A stretch of 64,000 nt of DNA from Chloroflexales bacterium ZM16-3. GTDB taxonomy: Bacteria > Chloroflexota > Chloroflexia > Chloroflexales > Chloroflexaceae. Positions within the stretch are counted from its first letter, which is position 1. Every line of letters begins with the position of its first letter. This document shows, one piece after another, positions 10,338 through 18,225 of this stretch. Under the pieces are notes generated by a model that ran no database searches, was not told where the DNA came from, and worked only from the letters and a program-made list of their open reading frames with translations. The position numbers were made by a program, and so were the translations under genes. Where the stretch lies: NCBI GenBank assembly GCA_004138175.2, contig RYFE02000017.1, positions 34,754 through 98,753 on the forward strand. Direction: 5' to 3'.

Positions 10338-11858
10338 ATGCTCGCAAAAGTGTACAGCTGCGCCATCGTCGGCCTGGAGGGTGTGCTCGTCGAGGTGGAG
10401 GTGGATATCGCCGGCGGTCTGCCCGCCTTCACCGTGGTCGGCCTGGGCGACGCGGCGGTGCAGGAGAGCCGCGAGCGGGTGCGCTCGGCCATCCGCAACT
10501 CGGGGCTGAACTTCCCGCTCAAGCGACTGACCGTCAACCTGGCCCCGGCCGACCTGCGCAAGGTCGGGCCGGCCTACGACCTGCCGATCGCCGTGGGCCT
10601 CCTGCTGGCCGGCCAGCAGGTCGAGGGCGACGCTGGCGGCGCGGTCTTCATCGGCGAGCTGGGCCTCGACGGCGGGCTGCGCCACACCGACGGCGTGATC
10701 TCGATGGCCGCCGTGGCCCGATCCCGCCAGATCAAGACGATCTACCTGCCCGCCGAGGACGCCGCCGAGGCCGCCCTGATCGAGGGGCCGCAGATCGTGC
10801 CCGTGCGCACCCTGGCCGAGCTGGTCGACCACCTGACCGGCGCGCAGCCGATCGCCCCCCATCTGGTCAGCGCCCGCTTTGAGGACGCCGAGCTGAGCTA
10901 CCCGGTCGACTTTCAGGACGTTCGGGGGCAAGAGCACGTGAAACGCTCGCTGGAGGTGGCCGCCGCTGGAGGTCACAACCTACTCATGGGCGGAACGCCC
11001 GGCTCCGGCAAGACCATGATGGCCCGCGCGCTGCTCTCCATCCTGCCGCCCCTAGCCCTGGAGGAGGCCCTGGAGGTGACGAAGATCTACAGCGTGAGCG
11101 GCCAGCTCCCGCGCGACACGCCGCTGATCCGGCGGCGGCCCTTCTGCTCGCCGCACCACACCACCTCGCAGCCGGGGCTGGTCGGCGGCGGCGCAGGCCG
11201 CGTCAAGCCCGGCATGGTCTCGATGGCCCACCGGGGCGTGCTCTTCCTCGATGAGCTGCCCGAGTTCGGCCAGAAGCTTGAGGTGCTGCGCCAGCCGATG
11301 GAGGACCGCGTGGTGACGCTGAGCCGGGCGATCGGCAGCGTAACCTTCCCGGCCAACTTTATGCTGGTCGCGGCGATGAACCCATGCCCATGCGGCTGGC
11401 ACGGCGATGCCGAGCGCCAGTGTACATGCTCGCCATCGCTGGTGAGCCGCTACCAGAAGAAGATTAGTGGGCCGCTGCTCGACCGGATCGACATCCACGT
11501 CGATGTGCCGAGGGTGCAGTACGAGAAGCTGAGCGGCGACCGCCTGGGCGAGCCGAGCGCCGCCATCCGGGCGCGGGTGGTGGCCGCCCGCGAGCGGCAG
11601 TCCCAGCGCTTCCGGGGGCACCCGCGCTGCCTAAGCAACGCCGACATGGGCGCAGGCGAGATCCGCGAGCACTGTCGGCTCGACGGCGCCGGCCAGAGCC
11701 TGATGAAGGCCGCCGTGCGCCAGCTCAACCTCTCGGCGCGCGGCTACCACCGCGTACTCAAACTCTCGCGCTCGATCGCCGACCTGGCTGGCAGCGACAG
11801 TATCGGCGCGGCCCACCTGGCCGAGGCGATCCAGTACCGGCCCCGGCGGGCGGAATGA
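10338..11858 (+). CDS. comM: ComM/YifB family AAA ATPase (Mg-chelatase-like)
   Basis: A 506-residue protein of the YifB family; in naturally competent bacteria ComM is a hexameric helicase that promotes branch migration during transformation. The N-terminal ChlI domain (about 1-180) starts MLAKVYSCAIVGLEG and has the pattern TVVGLGDAAVQESRERVRSA. The AAA core has Walker A GTPGSGKT, Walker B GVLFLDELPEF and the family motifs MNPCPCGW and CTCSP (possible zinc site). The C-terminal helical domain ends with SARGYHRVLKLSRSIADL. The start is chosen because conserved ChlI sequence begins here. The TfoX-like protein at 27.8 kb is the only other competence-linked hint. Confidence 0.94.
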   Translation: MLAKVYSCAIVGLEGVLVEVEVDIAGGLPAFTVVGLGDAAVQESRERVRSAIRNSGLNFPLKRLTVNLAPADLRKVGPAYDLPIAVGLLLAGQQVEGDAGGAVFIGELGLDGGLRHTDGVISMAAVARSRQIKTIYLPAEDAAEAALIEGPQIVPVRTLAELVDHLTGAQPIAPHLVSARFEDAELSYPVDFQDVRGQEHVKRSLEVAAAGGHNLLMGGTPGSGKTMMARALLSILPPLALEEALEVTKIYSVSGQLPRDTPLIRRRPFCSPHHTTSQPGLVGGGAGRVKPGMVSMAHRGVLFLDELPEFGQKLEVLRQPMEDRVVTLSRAIGSVTFPANFMLVAAMNPCPCGWHGDAERQCTCSPSLVSRYQKKISGPLLDRIDIHVDVPRVQYEKLSGDRLGEPSAAIRARVVAARERQSQRFRGHPRCLSNADMGAGEIREHCRLDGAGQSLMKAAVRQLNLSARGYHRVLKLSRSIADLAGSDSIGAAHLAEAIQYRPRRAE

Positions 11859-11875
11859 GGCGACCCGGAGAGCCC

Positions 11876-12994
11876 CTAGCCGGCATCCTCAAGCTGCCCC
11901 ATGATCGCCGCGATCAGGCCCGTGGCCGACTCGCTCAGATGCGGATTGGCCCGGCGGTTTCCGGCTACAACCCTACGCGCATCATCACTATACAGGGTTA
12001 GCGATCGCATCCCCCGGCGGCGCAGCGGCTCATCCAGCGGGCCGCACATCGCAGCTGAGACATCTCCCATGCTGAGCGCGAGCGTGTCCGCCGCCGCGTG
12101 GACAAGCCCAGCGACCTCCTGGCGGGCAGCGCGCGCGCACACGCGGCAGCGCAGCTGGTCGCCGGAAAGTTCCTCCAGCACAATCAGTAGGGTGTGGTCG
12201 GGCTCGAATGGGTAGATGTTGAGCAGATCCTCGACGCCAACGCTATCGAGCGAGGTTGCGCCGACGGCCACGGCCCAGATCTCGACATGTTCCAGGCCGC
12301 GCAGGCGCTGCGCGGCGAGCAGCAGCGTCGTCAGGGCGCCTACACCACCATCGTGCGCGGCGGGGCGGGGGCCGCGCAGGGCGGCCACGATCTGGAGGGC
12401 GAGCAGGATGGAGGCGGGGACGGCCAGCAGCACCCAGCCACGATACGGGAAGAGCAGATCGACCAGCGCCGCGAGGGCGACGAGTGCGAGGGCGATGATG
12501 CGAGCGTAGGCAGCCGCAGGCGTATGGCCGGCGAGGGCAGCGATCCCCTCCGCGACAACCGGCGAGTCGAGCGGAGCCAGGAGCACAACGCGCCAGCGCG
12601 GCACACGCGGGCCAGCGTCAGCATCGCTGGAGATCGCCTGCGTGCCGATGATCGTCTGGCTTGATCTCGACGGGCCAAGACGTGCCAGCGGGATTCCCAC
12701 CGCATCGAGGGCCAAGATGATGACTGCGGCAAATGAGAGGGCGATGGCGGGGAGAGGCAGGATGATCGCGGTGAGCGCAGCGAAGATGCCACAAGCGGCA
12801 GCAATCCCATAGAGCTGTCGGCGTCGCGGGGTAACGAGAAGCGGATGGGTGGTGACGCCCATCCCCGCGCGGCGCAGCCCAACATTCACAAAGGCCGCAA
12901 CCGTCGCCTCTTGAGGCGAGCCTGCGCGACGAGGGCCGATCTCGGCCAGGTGGCTGATGATCGTCTGGGCATCATCGCGCGGGCTACTGCTCAA
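11876..12994 (-). CDS. Degenerate M28-peptidase-like membrane protein
   Basis: A 372-residue protein without a clear catalytic site. The N-terminal part is helical (ISHLAEIGPRRAGSPQEATVAAF, as in aminopeptidases of family M28), two hydrophobic helices follow at about 62-100, and a second pair at about 165-205. Positions that should carry zinc ligands are altered: the usual His-x-Asp-Ser is LAPLDSP, while AHDGGVGALTTLLLAAQRL resembles the Asp-Asn-x-Ser-Gly segment and HVEIWAVAVGATSLDSVG the downstream Gly-x-Glu-Glu segment. I infer a membrane pseudopeptidase. It begins 10 bp after the secreted PPC protein stop and is probably co-transcribed with it. Confidence 0.55.
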   Translation of the reverse strand: MSSSPRDDAQTIISHLAEIGPRRAGSPQEATVAAFVNVGLRRAGMGVTTHPLLVTPRRRQLYGIAAACGIFAALTAIILPLPAIALSFAAVIILALDAVGIPLARLGPSRSSQTIIGTQAISSDADAGPRVPRWRVVLLAPLDSPVVAEGIAALAGHTPAAAYARIIALALVALAALVDLLFPYRGWVLLAVPASILLALQIVAALRGPRPAAHDGGVGALTTLLLAAQRLRGLEHVEIWAVAVGATSLDSVGVEDLLNIYPFEPDHTLLIVLEELSGDQLRCRVCARAARQEVAGLVHAAADTLALSMGDVSAAMCGPLDEPLRRRGMRSLTLYSDDARRVVAGNRRANPHLSESATGLIAAIMGQLEDAG

Positions 12995-13003
12995 GCTATG
13001 TCC

Positions 13004-14497
13004 CTACGGTGTGGGCGTCGCCGTCGGCCGCGGCGTGTTCGTCGGGTCAAGAACAAACTCGTTGGCAGGCGTGCCCGTCGGCTGCGGCGTGATCGGCTGC
13101 ACCGGCGCGGTTGTGTTCACCGCGCCACGACCGCAGTCCGTCTGGCCAGGAAGGCACAGCAGGAGCGTCAGATCGTAGCGGATAAACTGGTTGCCGATAT
13201 CGCCAACATTCTTGATCTGCACAAAGTAGAATCCGTCGACCTCGGGGGTGAACTCGATCTGCGAGTCGAGCGAGCTAGCGCCAGGGATATCGTCGTTCAC
13301 ATCGAGCAGGCTCACGCCATCGCGGTCAGTAAGCACAATCACCGTGTCGGCACCGGCCTGGGCCTCACCATTCACCGTGTTGGAACCGACATAGCGCCGG
13401 GTATCGGTGAAGATGATATAGCGCTTACCCGTCTTGCCGAAGAACATCACCCAGTCAGCATCGCCGGTGGGGCAGAGCCGGTGCTCCTCTTGGATCTCGT
13501 TCGAGGTAATCAGGCGGGCCTGCTCAGGCAGACCGTCCGGCTCAAAGCGATCCTCACAGATCTCGCGCACTAGGGACGGCGTCGGGCCATAGCTCTCATC
13601 AAGCAGGGCGATATCGTAAATATAGTTCACCCCGCCACGGCCTGCCGCATCGCGCACCTTAACGAAGTACGGCCCATCGAAGGGGATGCGGATGGTGATC
13701 CGCGGCTTCGTGTCGCCCGGGTTCGGGTTGGCCGGGTCACGGTTATAGAAGTCGTCGTTGAAGGCGATACTGTTCAGATCCTTGTCGAAGATCTCCAAGG
13801 TCAGGTCGATCCCCGGATCCTGTCGCGAGACATCGACCGTGTAGACCTTGCCAGCCACGCCGCCGAAGACCAGCCAGTCCTCATCGTTGGCGGGGCAGAT
13901 CGCGTGCTGCTGGGCGGTGTTCACATCCAGGTTGCGAGAGGAGGCGGGGTTATTGTCCGGCTCGAAGCCATCACTACAGACCGGGCCAGGCGTCGGGGTG
14001 ATGGTAGCCGGGCCCGTGGTAGCAGTCAGGGACGGGGTCGGCGTGAAGGTCGCCCCTGTTACGATGATCGTCAGCGGGACGCTCGTGGAGATATCATTCT
14101 CGCTGGTGGCTCTCCCAGTGACGGTGACACTGCCCCCCGTGTACTCGCCGGGAGCCTGACTCGTAGACGTGGATGCGATAGTGATCTGAATCGCCTGGCT
14201 ATTGCCCACCGCGATGAATGTTGTCCCCGAGCTGGTGGTCGTAAAGCCTGAAGGGGTGTTGGAGAAACCGAGGGTGAAGTTGCGGTCAGCCGCGCCGGTG
14301 ATATTGCTGTTGGTGATGGTCAACGTCGCCGTGTTGCTCGATCCCGGCGCGACACTGACCGAGATACTGCTAGGGCTCACCCCAATCGCCTGCTGCGCAT
14401 TCACCGAGGAGGTGGGAAGCTGCAGGCTCATGAGCGTAATAGAGAATATGATCAGGATAGCGAAGCCAGCATTACGCAGCTGAGAAGATCTATTCAT
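13004..14497 (-). CDS. Secreted protein with two PPC-type domains and Thr-Pro tail
   Basis: A 497-residue exported protein of unknown role. It has a signal peptide (hydrophobic helix at about 9-30, then SSVNAQ), an N-terminal immunoglobulin-like region (about 35-145) of the NEW3/DUF11 type, a TPTP-rich linker, and two pre-peptidase C-terminal-like beta domains, each opened by a Cys-x-D-x-FEPD motif (CSDGFEPDNNP and CEDRFEPDGLP) and containing DEDW/DADW. It ends in NTPRPTATPTP, a tail often seen in exported Chloroflexota proteins. The start at 14497 is chosen to give a proper signal peptide. A near-consensus promoter lies just upstream. Confidence 0.8.
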   Translation of the reverse strand: MNRSSQLRNAGFAILIIFSITLMSLQLPTSSVNAQQAIGVSPSSISVSVAPGSSNTATLTITNSNITGAADRNFTLGFSNTPSGFTTTSSGTTFIAVGNSQAIQITIASTSTSQAPGEYTGGSVTVTGRATSENDISTSVPLTIIVTGATFTPTPSLTATTGPATITPTPGPVCSDGFEPDNNPASSRNLDVNTAQQHAICPANDEDWLVFGGVAGKVYTVDVSRQDPGIDLTLEIFDKDLNSIAFNDDFYNRDPANPNPGDTKPRITIRIPFDGPYFVKVRDAAGRGGVNYIYDIALLDESYGPTPSLVREICEDRFEPDGLPEQARLITSNEIQEEHRLCPTGDADWVMFFGKTGKRYIIFTDTRRYVGSNTVNGEAQAGADTVIVLTDRDGVSLLDVNDDIPGASSLDSQIEFTPEVDGFYFVQIKNVGDIGNQFIRYDLTLLLCLPGQTDCGRGAVNTTAPVQPITPQPTGTPANEFVLDPTNTPRPTATPTP

Positions 14498-14546
14498 CGA
14501 GGCGCAGTGCTCCCGGACATACATGTTTGGGGGCGGAACCTGCCGC

Positions 14547-14576
14547 ATTATAGCTTTCTAACGCGGTGAGTGTCAA
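14547..14576 (-). promoter_or_regulatory. Sigma70-type promoter (TTGACA-18-TATAAT)
   Basis: On the minus strand a perfect TTGACA (14571-14576) and a perfect TATAAT (14547-14552) are separated by 18 bases, placing transcription start near 14540, about 43 bases before the secreted protein start. One of the two best promoters in the window. Confidence 0.8.
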
Positions 14577-14579
14577 GGC

Positions 14580-14734
14580 TGGGAGTCGGGGGTCAGGAGT
14601 CAGGAGTCGGGGGTCAGGAGTCAGGAGTCGGGGGTCAGGAGTCAGGAGTCGGGGGTCAGGAGTCAGGAGTCGGGGGGCGGGAGTCGGGAGTCGGGCCGAC
14701 TCCCGACTCCTGACTCCTGACCCCTGACCCCTGA
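14580..14734. repeat. GGAGTCAGGGGTC word-repeat with inverted end
   Basis: Head-to-tail copies of GGGGTCAGGAGTCAGGAGTC end in inverted GACTCCTGACTCCTGACCCC words, filling the gap downstream of aroF and upstream of the promoter at 14576. Same word family as at 1690. Confidence 0.85.
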
Positions 14735-14737
14735 TGA

Positions 14738-15754
14738 TTAGCGGCCCCGCCCCACCGCATCGGCCACGGCGGCGATCCTCGGCATCAGGGCGGCGAAGTT
14801 CTCGGGGTTGAGCGACTGGCCGCCGTCGGACTTGGCGCGATCCGGGTCGGGGTGTACCTCAAGGATGAGCCCATCGGCGCCGGCGGCGATGCTGGCGAGC
14901 GCCAGGGGGGCCACCAGGTACCACTTGCCGGTGCCATGGCTGGGGTCGGCGATCACAGGGAGGTGGGTGCGCCGCTTGGCCACCGCCACCGCGTTCAGGT
15001 CCATCGTGTTGCGGGTGGCCGTCTCGAAGGTGCGGATGCCGCGCTCGCAGAGGATGACATTCGGGTTGCCCTGAGCGATCACATACTCGGCGCTGAGCAG
15101 CCACTCCTCGATTGTGGCCGAGAGGCCACGCTTGAGCAGGACGGGCAGACCGGTGCGGCCGACCTCCTCCAGGAGCTGGTAGTTCTGCATGTTGCGCGCG
15201 CCGATCTGGAGCATATCGGCGTAGCGCGCAACCAGATCCACGTCGCCGGGGGTCATCACCTCGGTGACAACCGGCAGGCCCGTCTCCTCGCGGGCCTGGG
15301 CCAGGAGCTTGAGCCCCAGCTCGCCGAGGCCGCGGAAGGTGTAGGGCGAGGAGCGCGGCTTGAAGGCGCCGCCACGCAATATTGTGGCACCAGCCTCGCG
15401 CACGACCCGCGCCGCCTCCATGATCTGCTCCTCGCTCTCGACCGAGCAGGGTCCGGCCATCACCACCACACTGCCGCCGCCCACCTTCACCCCGCGAACA
15501 TCGACGATCGTATCGTCGGGGCGCACCTCGCGAGAGACAAGCTTGTAGGGGTGGGTGATCCGCACCGTCTCCTTGACGCCGCGAAAGTGCTCCATCTCCT
15601 CGCGCAGGGTGGGCGGGATCGTGGCGCCAACCACAGCCACCACCGTGCGCTCCACGCCAATGGTCAGGTGGCCCTGCAGGTCGTACTCCTTCAGGCGCTC
15701 AAGCACAGCGTCAATATCGGTTCTATCCGATCCGGTCTGCATCACGACGATCAT
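14738..15754 (-). CDS. aroF: 3-deoxy-7-phosphoheptulonate (DAHP) synthase
   Basis: Condenses phosphoenolpyruvate and erythrose 4-phosphate, the first step of the shikimate pathway. It is a 338-residue type I-beta enzyme: a ferredoxin-like regulatory domain at residues 1-66 ([21 protein letters not shown], as in the Thermotoga enzyme) and the TIM-barrel core with [45 protein letters not shown] and DPSHGTGK. The start at 15754 has AGAGGAGGACC seven bases upstream. A second ATG at 15856 also has GGGAGAACGGAG and would add 34 non-conserved residues; it would lie 31 bp from the aroH stop. Second gene of the aroH-aroF operon controlled by the leader at 16302-16548. Confidence 0.95.
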   Translation of the reverse strand: MIVVMQTGSDRTDIDAVLERLKEYDLQGHLTIGVERTVVAVVGATIPPTLREEMEHFRGVKETVRITHPYKLVSREVRPDDTIVDVRGVKVGGGSVVVMAGPCSVESEEQIMEAARVVREAGATILRGGAFKPRSSPYTFRGLGELGLKLLAQAREETGLPVVTEVMTPGDVDLVARYADMLQIGARNMQNYQLLEEVGRTGLPVLLKRGLSATIEEWLLSAEYVIAQGNPNVILCERGIRTFETATRNTMDLNAVAVAKRRTHLPVIADPSHGTGKWYLVAPLALASIAAGADGLILEVHPDPDRAKSDGGQSLNPENFAALMPRIAAVADAVGRGR

Positions 15755-15887
15755 AGAGCGGTCCTCCTCTTTCTCAGGCTGATCACTGGCAACGGCGGGC
15801 GCGGGCATGAGCAGCAGGGTGCTTCCAGATCCGGCCTCGTGGACAATTGGGCGCATCTCCGTTCTCCCAGAAAAGAGCGCCGGTGGA

Positions 15888-16301
15888 CTACTCGGCACTG
15901 GCGGATTCGGGCGGCGTATGGAAGGCCGCCAGCCTGGCAGCGTGCTCGGGGCGCAGGTTCCCGGCGCCACGCAGATAGACGTGGACGATCTCGCTCGACT
16001 GGCGCTCGGTGTTCCAGTGGACGAGCACGCGGACGCAGCGCGGCAGGCTGCCGGACACGGTCATCTCGTGGCCACACATCAGGGCGGTGTCAAGCCAGCC
16101 TAGCTCGCGGGCGGCGACGGCGGGGAACTCGGCGTTCAGGTCGGGCGTGGTGGTAAAGAACGCGCTGGCGATATCATCAGGCCGCAGGCCGTTGGCCGTG
16201 ATCATGGTCTGGAGCATCTCGCGGGTGGCGGCGAGGATGGCCTCACGGCTGTTCTCGTCGCAGGTTGTTGCGCCGCGCACGCCTCGGCACCAGATGGTCA
16301 T
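15888..16301 (-). CDS. aroH: Chorismate mutase, AroH class
   Basis: Converts chorismate to prephenate, the committed step toward Phe and Tyr. The 137-residue monofunctional enzyme matches the trimeric Bacillus-type AroH fold: [19 protein letters not shown] at the N-terminus (active-site Arg), [37 protein letters not shown] (Glu and Arg of the site) and [13 protein letters not shown] (Tyr). I chose the start at 16301 because the conserved domain starts there and GAGAGAGGG precedes it. It is the first structural gene after an aromatic leader peptide and terminator, and is followed by DAHP synthase. Confidence 0.95.
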   Translation of the reverse strand: MTIWCRGVRGATTCDENSREAILAATREMLQTMITANGLRPDDIASAFFTTTPDLNAEFPAVAARELGWLDTALMCGHEMTVSGSLPRCVRVLVHWNTERQSSEIVHVYLRGAGNLRPEHAARLAAFHTPPESASAE

Positions 16302-16339
16302 AGATCCCTCTCTCTGCGTATATATGGCCGGAAACACAG

Positions 16340-16373
16340 AGAGGGCGTGAGGCTCAGTCGCCTCACGCCCTCT
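16340..16373 (-). terminator. Attenuator terminator hairpin in the aroH-aroF leader
   Basis: Read on the minus strand, AGAGGGCGTGAGGC and GCCTCACGCCCTCT form a perfect 14-bp stem with a six-base loop, then CTGTGTTTCC. It lies 38 bases before the aroH start and 28 bases after the leader stop. The first arm (segment 3) can instead pair with GCTTCGCAC at the end of the leader ORF (segment 2), eight of nine positions with two wobbles. Confidence 0.8.
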
Positions 16374-16401
16374 GAACAAAGTTGTCTATCGACAGGGGTT
16401 C

Positions 16402-16479
16402 CTAGACAGTGCGAAGCGACCGGACCATATGTGGGCCGGTAAAGTAATAGAAGGAGAAGCTGTTGGCCAGATTTGGCAT
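16402..16479 (-). CDS. Phe/Tyr-rich leader peptide of the aroH-aroF operon
   Basis: A 25-codon frame starts about 34 bases after the predicted transcription start and reads MPNLANSFSFYYFTGPHMV plus six more residues. Five of six consecutive codons are Phe or Tyr (TTC TCC TTC TAT TAC TTT), as in pheA/pheL-type control peptides. Right after the last Phe codon begins a hairpin: ACCGGCCC and GGTCCGGT (16433-16440 with 16419-16426, one mismatch). A ribosome stalled on the aromatic codons would mask its first arm. Codon composition, position between a consensus promoter and a terminator, and the function of the downstream genes all agree. The ribosome-binding site is weak (GAGTAGAGC). Confidence 0.82.
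   Translation of the reverse strand: MPNLANSFSFYYFTGPHMVRSLRTV
16409..16440 (-). promoter_or_regulatory. Protector (1:2) hairpin and antiterminator segment 2
   Basis: Segment 1 (rc of 16433-16440) pairs with the first part of segment 2 (rc of 16419-16426). The rest of segment 2, GCTTCGCAC (rc of 16409-16417), is complementary to the 5' arm of the terminator. The 1:2 and 2:3 pairings are mutually exclusive alternatives, the layout of translational attenuation. Confidence 0.7.
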
Positions 16480-16519
16480 TGGTTAGCTCTACTCAATTAC
16501 CATTCGTCGCTATGGGCTG

Positions 16520-16548
16520 ACTATAGCATAGGGAGCGCGGGGCGTCAA
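16520..16548 (-). promoter_or_regulatory. Sigma70-type promoter of the aroH-aroF operon (TTGACG-17-TATAGT)
   Basis: TTGACG (16543-16548) and TATAGT (16520-16525) are separated by exactly 17 bases on the minus strand; start expected near 16513. This gives a transcribed leader of about 210 bases before aroH. Confidence 0.82.
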
Positions 16549-16599
16549 GGAAGTTACAGATTGGAGCAGGGCATGAGCAAAGTCACCTCCCGGTGGGGG

Positions 16600-16700
16600 T
16601 GCGGGGGCGGCTTCGCCGCCCCCGCAGTATTTTTTGTTGGGTTTGGGCGGCTTCGCCGCCCAAACCCAACAAAAAGCCGGATCTGGGGCGAAGCCCCAGG
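16600..16700 (-). terminator. Multi-hairpin intergenic element, copy B (terminator of the ANTAR gene)
   Basis: Directly after the ANTAR gene stop on the minus strand come CTGGGGC/GCCCCAG (16683-16699), a long stem with arms TTTTTGTTGGGTTTGGGC and its complement (16631-16675), and TGCGGGGGCGGC with its complement (16600-16626). Architecture equals copy A at 6505-6660 but stem bases differ on both sides together. Confidence 0.75.
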
Positions 16701-16706
16701 ACTTTT

Positions 16707-17291
16707 CTAGGAGCCGAGCAACTCCTCAGCCTCGATAATCGCCTGGGCGATATCCTTCATCTTCGCGCGCTTATCGCGGGCGCGCTGGCGCAGACGCTCG
16801 TAGGCGTCACGCTCATTCAGCCCGAGGCGCTGCATAAGGATACCCTTGGCGCGCTCGATCAGCTTGCGGGCCTCCAGCGAGTCCTCAAGCTCGTCGACGT
16901 GGGCGCGCAGGCCCTGGATCTCTTTGAAGCGGGCCAGGGCGATATTGATCGCGGGAGGAAGCTCATTCTCATTCACCGGCTTGACAAGGTAGGCCAGAGC
17001 ACCGGCCGCCTCGGCCTTGCGCACCGTCTCTTTGTCAGCATAGGCCGTCAGCATAATGATCGGCACAGCCATCTGGTCGCGGATGCGGGCCGCCGCCTCG
17101 GTGCCCTCCATCTCGGGCATCCGAATGTCCATCATAATCAGATCCGGCTTGAGACGGTTGGCCAGCGTGATCGCCTCCGCGCCGTTGCGGGCGATCCCGA
17201 TCACATCGTAGCCGAGGCCCTTCAGCTGCTCCTCAAGCGTGAGTGAGACAAGGTCGTTATCCTCGGCGATCAGGATCCTGGTTGCAGCCAC
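16707..17291 (-). CDS. Response regulator with ANTAR RNA-binding output domain
   Basis: A 194-residue cytoplasmic regulator. The receiver domain (1-120) has the acidic pair D11/D13 region (IAEDNDL), phospho-acceptor D55 in MMDIRMPEMEG, T82-type LTAY and K104-type LVKPVNE. After a coiled-coil linker, an ANTAR domain (about 128-190) follows with LIERAKGILMQRLGLNERDAYERLRQRARDKR. ANTAR proteins (AmiR, NasR, EutV) bind tandem RNA hairpins and prevent termination. The start is GTG at 17291 with GAGG eight bases upstream. No histidine kinase adjoins it; targets are unknown but would be hairpin-rich leaders, of which this genome has many. Its 3' end is followed by the hairpin element copy B. Confidence 0.93.
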   Translation of the reverse strand: MAATRILIAEDNDLVSLTLEEQLKGLGYDVIGIARNGAEAITLANRLKPDLIMMDIRMPEMEGTEAAARIRDQMAVPIIMLTAYADKETVRKAEAAGALAYLVKPVNENELPPAINIALARFKEIQGLRAHVDELEDSLEARKLIERAKGILMQRLGLNERDAYERLRQRARDKRAKMKDIAQAIIEAEELLGS

Positions 17292-17397
17292 GGTTCAATC
17301 CTCGAACTAAGACTAGGGAATATAATGATGGATGATACCATATTTCACAGGGGCTGACTAGGCCAACAGGGCGGGTGAAATGCCCCAGTGCATGTGA

Positions 17398-17403
17398 TAC
17401 AAT
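17398..17403 (+). promoter_or_regulatory. Putative extended -10 (TGA-TACAAT) for the O-methyltransferase gene
   Basis: TGATACAAT lies 106 bases before the GTG start. The leader between them (17417-17482) contains a long imperfect GC-rich inverted repeat ending just ahead of the ribosome-binding site. Confidence 0.4.
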
Positions 17404-17508
17404 CAGCTTGGATAATGCGGCAGGCCGGGGCTAGGCCGGGGGTAAGCCGATGGGCCTACCCGCCGGCCTCTGGCTGCCAGGCTCTCGGATATATTTGAGG
17501 AGGCAGCT

Positions 17509-18159
17509 GTGCGCTACGACATTACGAACATTGAGATCGAAGATTACCTGACTGCGCTGATGCCGCCCCGCGAGCCGGTGCTGGCCCAGCTTGAGGAGCG
17601 GGCACTTCAGCAGGGGCTCTCGCTGGTCGGCCCTGTCCAGGGCCAGTTCCTCTACCTCCAGGCGCTATCGATGGGCGCGCGCAAAATTTTGGAGGTGGGC
17701 ATCACGACGGGCTACGCGGCCCTGTACCTGCTGCGCGCCCTTGAGCAGACGCACGGGCACCTGACGGGGATCGAGCGTCATGCGGACCGGATCGAGATCG
17801 CCCTGGGGATCATCGAACAGACCGGCATGAGCAATCGGGTCACGCTGCTGCACGGCGAGTGGGCGCAGCTGCTGCCGACGCTGGAGCACAACTACGACCT
17901 AATCTTCCTCGACGTGCTGCGCAGCGCCGCCAACTCGGGCCAGGCCACCGAGGCGCTGGAGCTGTGCGTGCCGCTGCTGCGCTCGGGCGGCGTGCTGATC
18001 GCCGACAATGTGCTCTGTAGCGCCCAGGTGCTTGAGGATGACGCACCGCCAGTGGTTCGCGGCATCCAGGAGTTTAACAAGGCGCTGATGAGCCACGCGC
18101 AGCTGGAGTCGGTGATCATCCCAATCCGCGACGGCGTGGCGGTCTGCCGGAAGAAGTAA
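17509..18159 (+). CDS. O-methyltransferase family protein (class I SAM-dependent)
   Basis: A 216-residue cytosolic methyltransferase of the catechol/caffeoyl-CoA O-methyltransferase family (COG4122). SAM-binding motif I is ILEVGITTGYAALYLLRAL (about residues 64-82). GIERHADRIEIALGI supplies the acidic residue for the ribose, and LIFLDVLRSAA and LRSGGVLIADNVLCS are the later family motifs. The Asp metal ligand usual in this family may be the D of FLDV. The substrate is not predictable. The GTG start has TTGAGGAGGCAGCT directly upstream. It is followed by a perfect 60-bp palindrome and the RsbU-type gene. Confidence 0.9.
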   Translation: MRYDITNIEIEDYLTALMPPREPVLAQLEERALQQGLSLVGPVQGQFLYLQALSMGARKILEVGITTGYAALYLLRALEQTHGHLTGIERHADRIEIALGIIEQTGMSNRVTLLHGEWAQLLPTLEHNYDLIFLDVLRSAANSGQATEALELCVPLLRSGGVLIADNVLCSAQVLEDDAPPVVRGIQEFNKALMSHAQLESVIIPIRDGVAVCRKK

Positions 18160-18161
18160 TA

Positions 18162-18221
18162 AATGTTGAATGTTGAATGTTGAATGTTGAATTCAACATT
18201 CAACATTCAACATTCAACATT
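18162..18221. repeat. Perfect 60-bp palindrome of TGTTGAA / TTCAACA words
   Basis: Four TGTTGAA-type words and their exact inverted copies meet at GAATTC; both 30-base arms match fully. It fills the gap between the O-methyltransferase stop (18159) and the RsbU-like start (18226). Confidence 0.92.
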
Positions 18222-18225
18222 ACCT

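Noticed and set aside
16302..16513. T-box or riboswitch in the aroH leader
   Set aside because: No T-box sequence (TGGNACCGCG) or known aptamer core is seen, whereas the aromatic-codon leader and alternative stems explain the structure.
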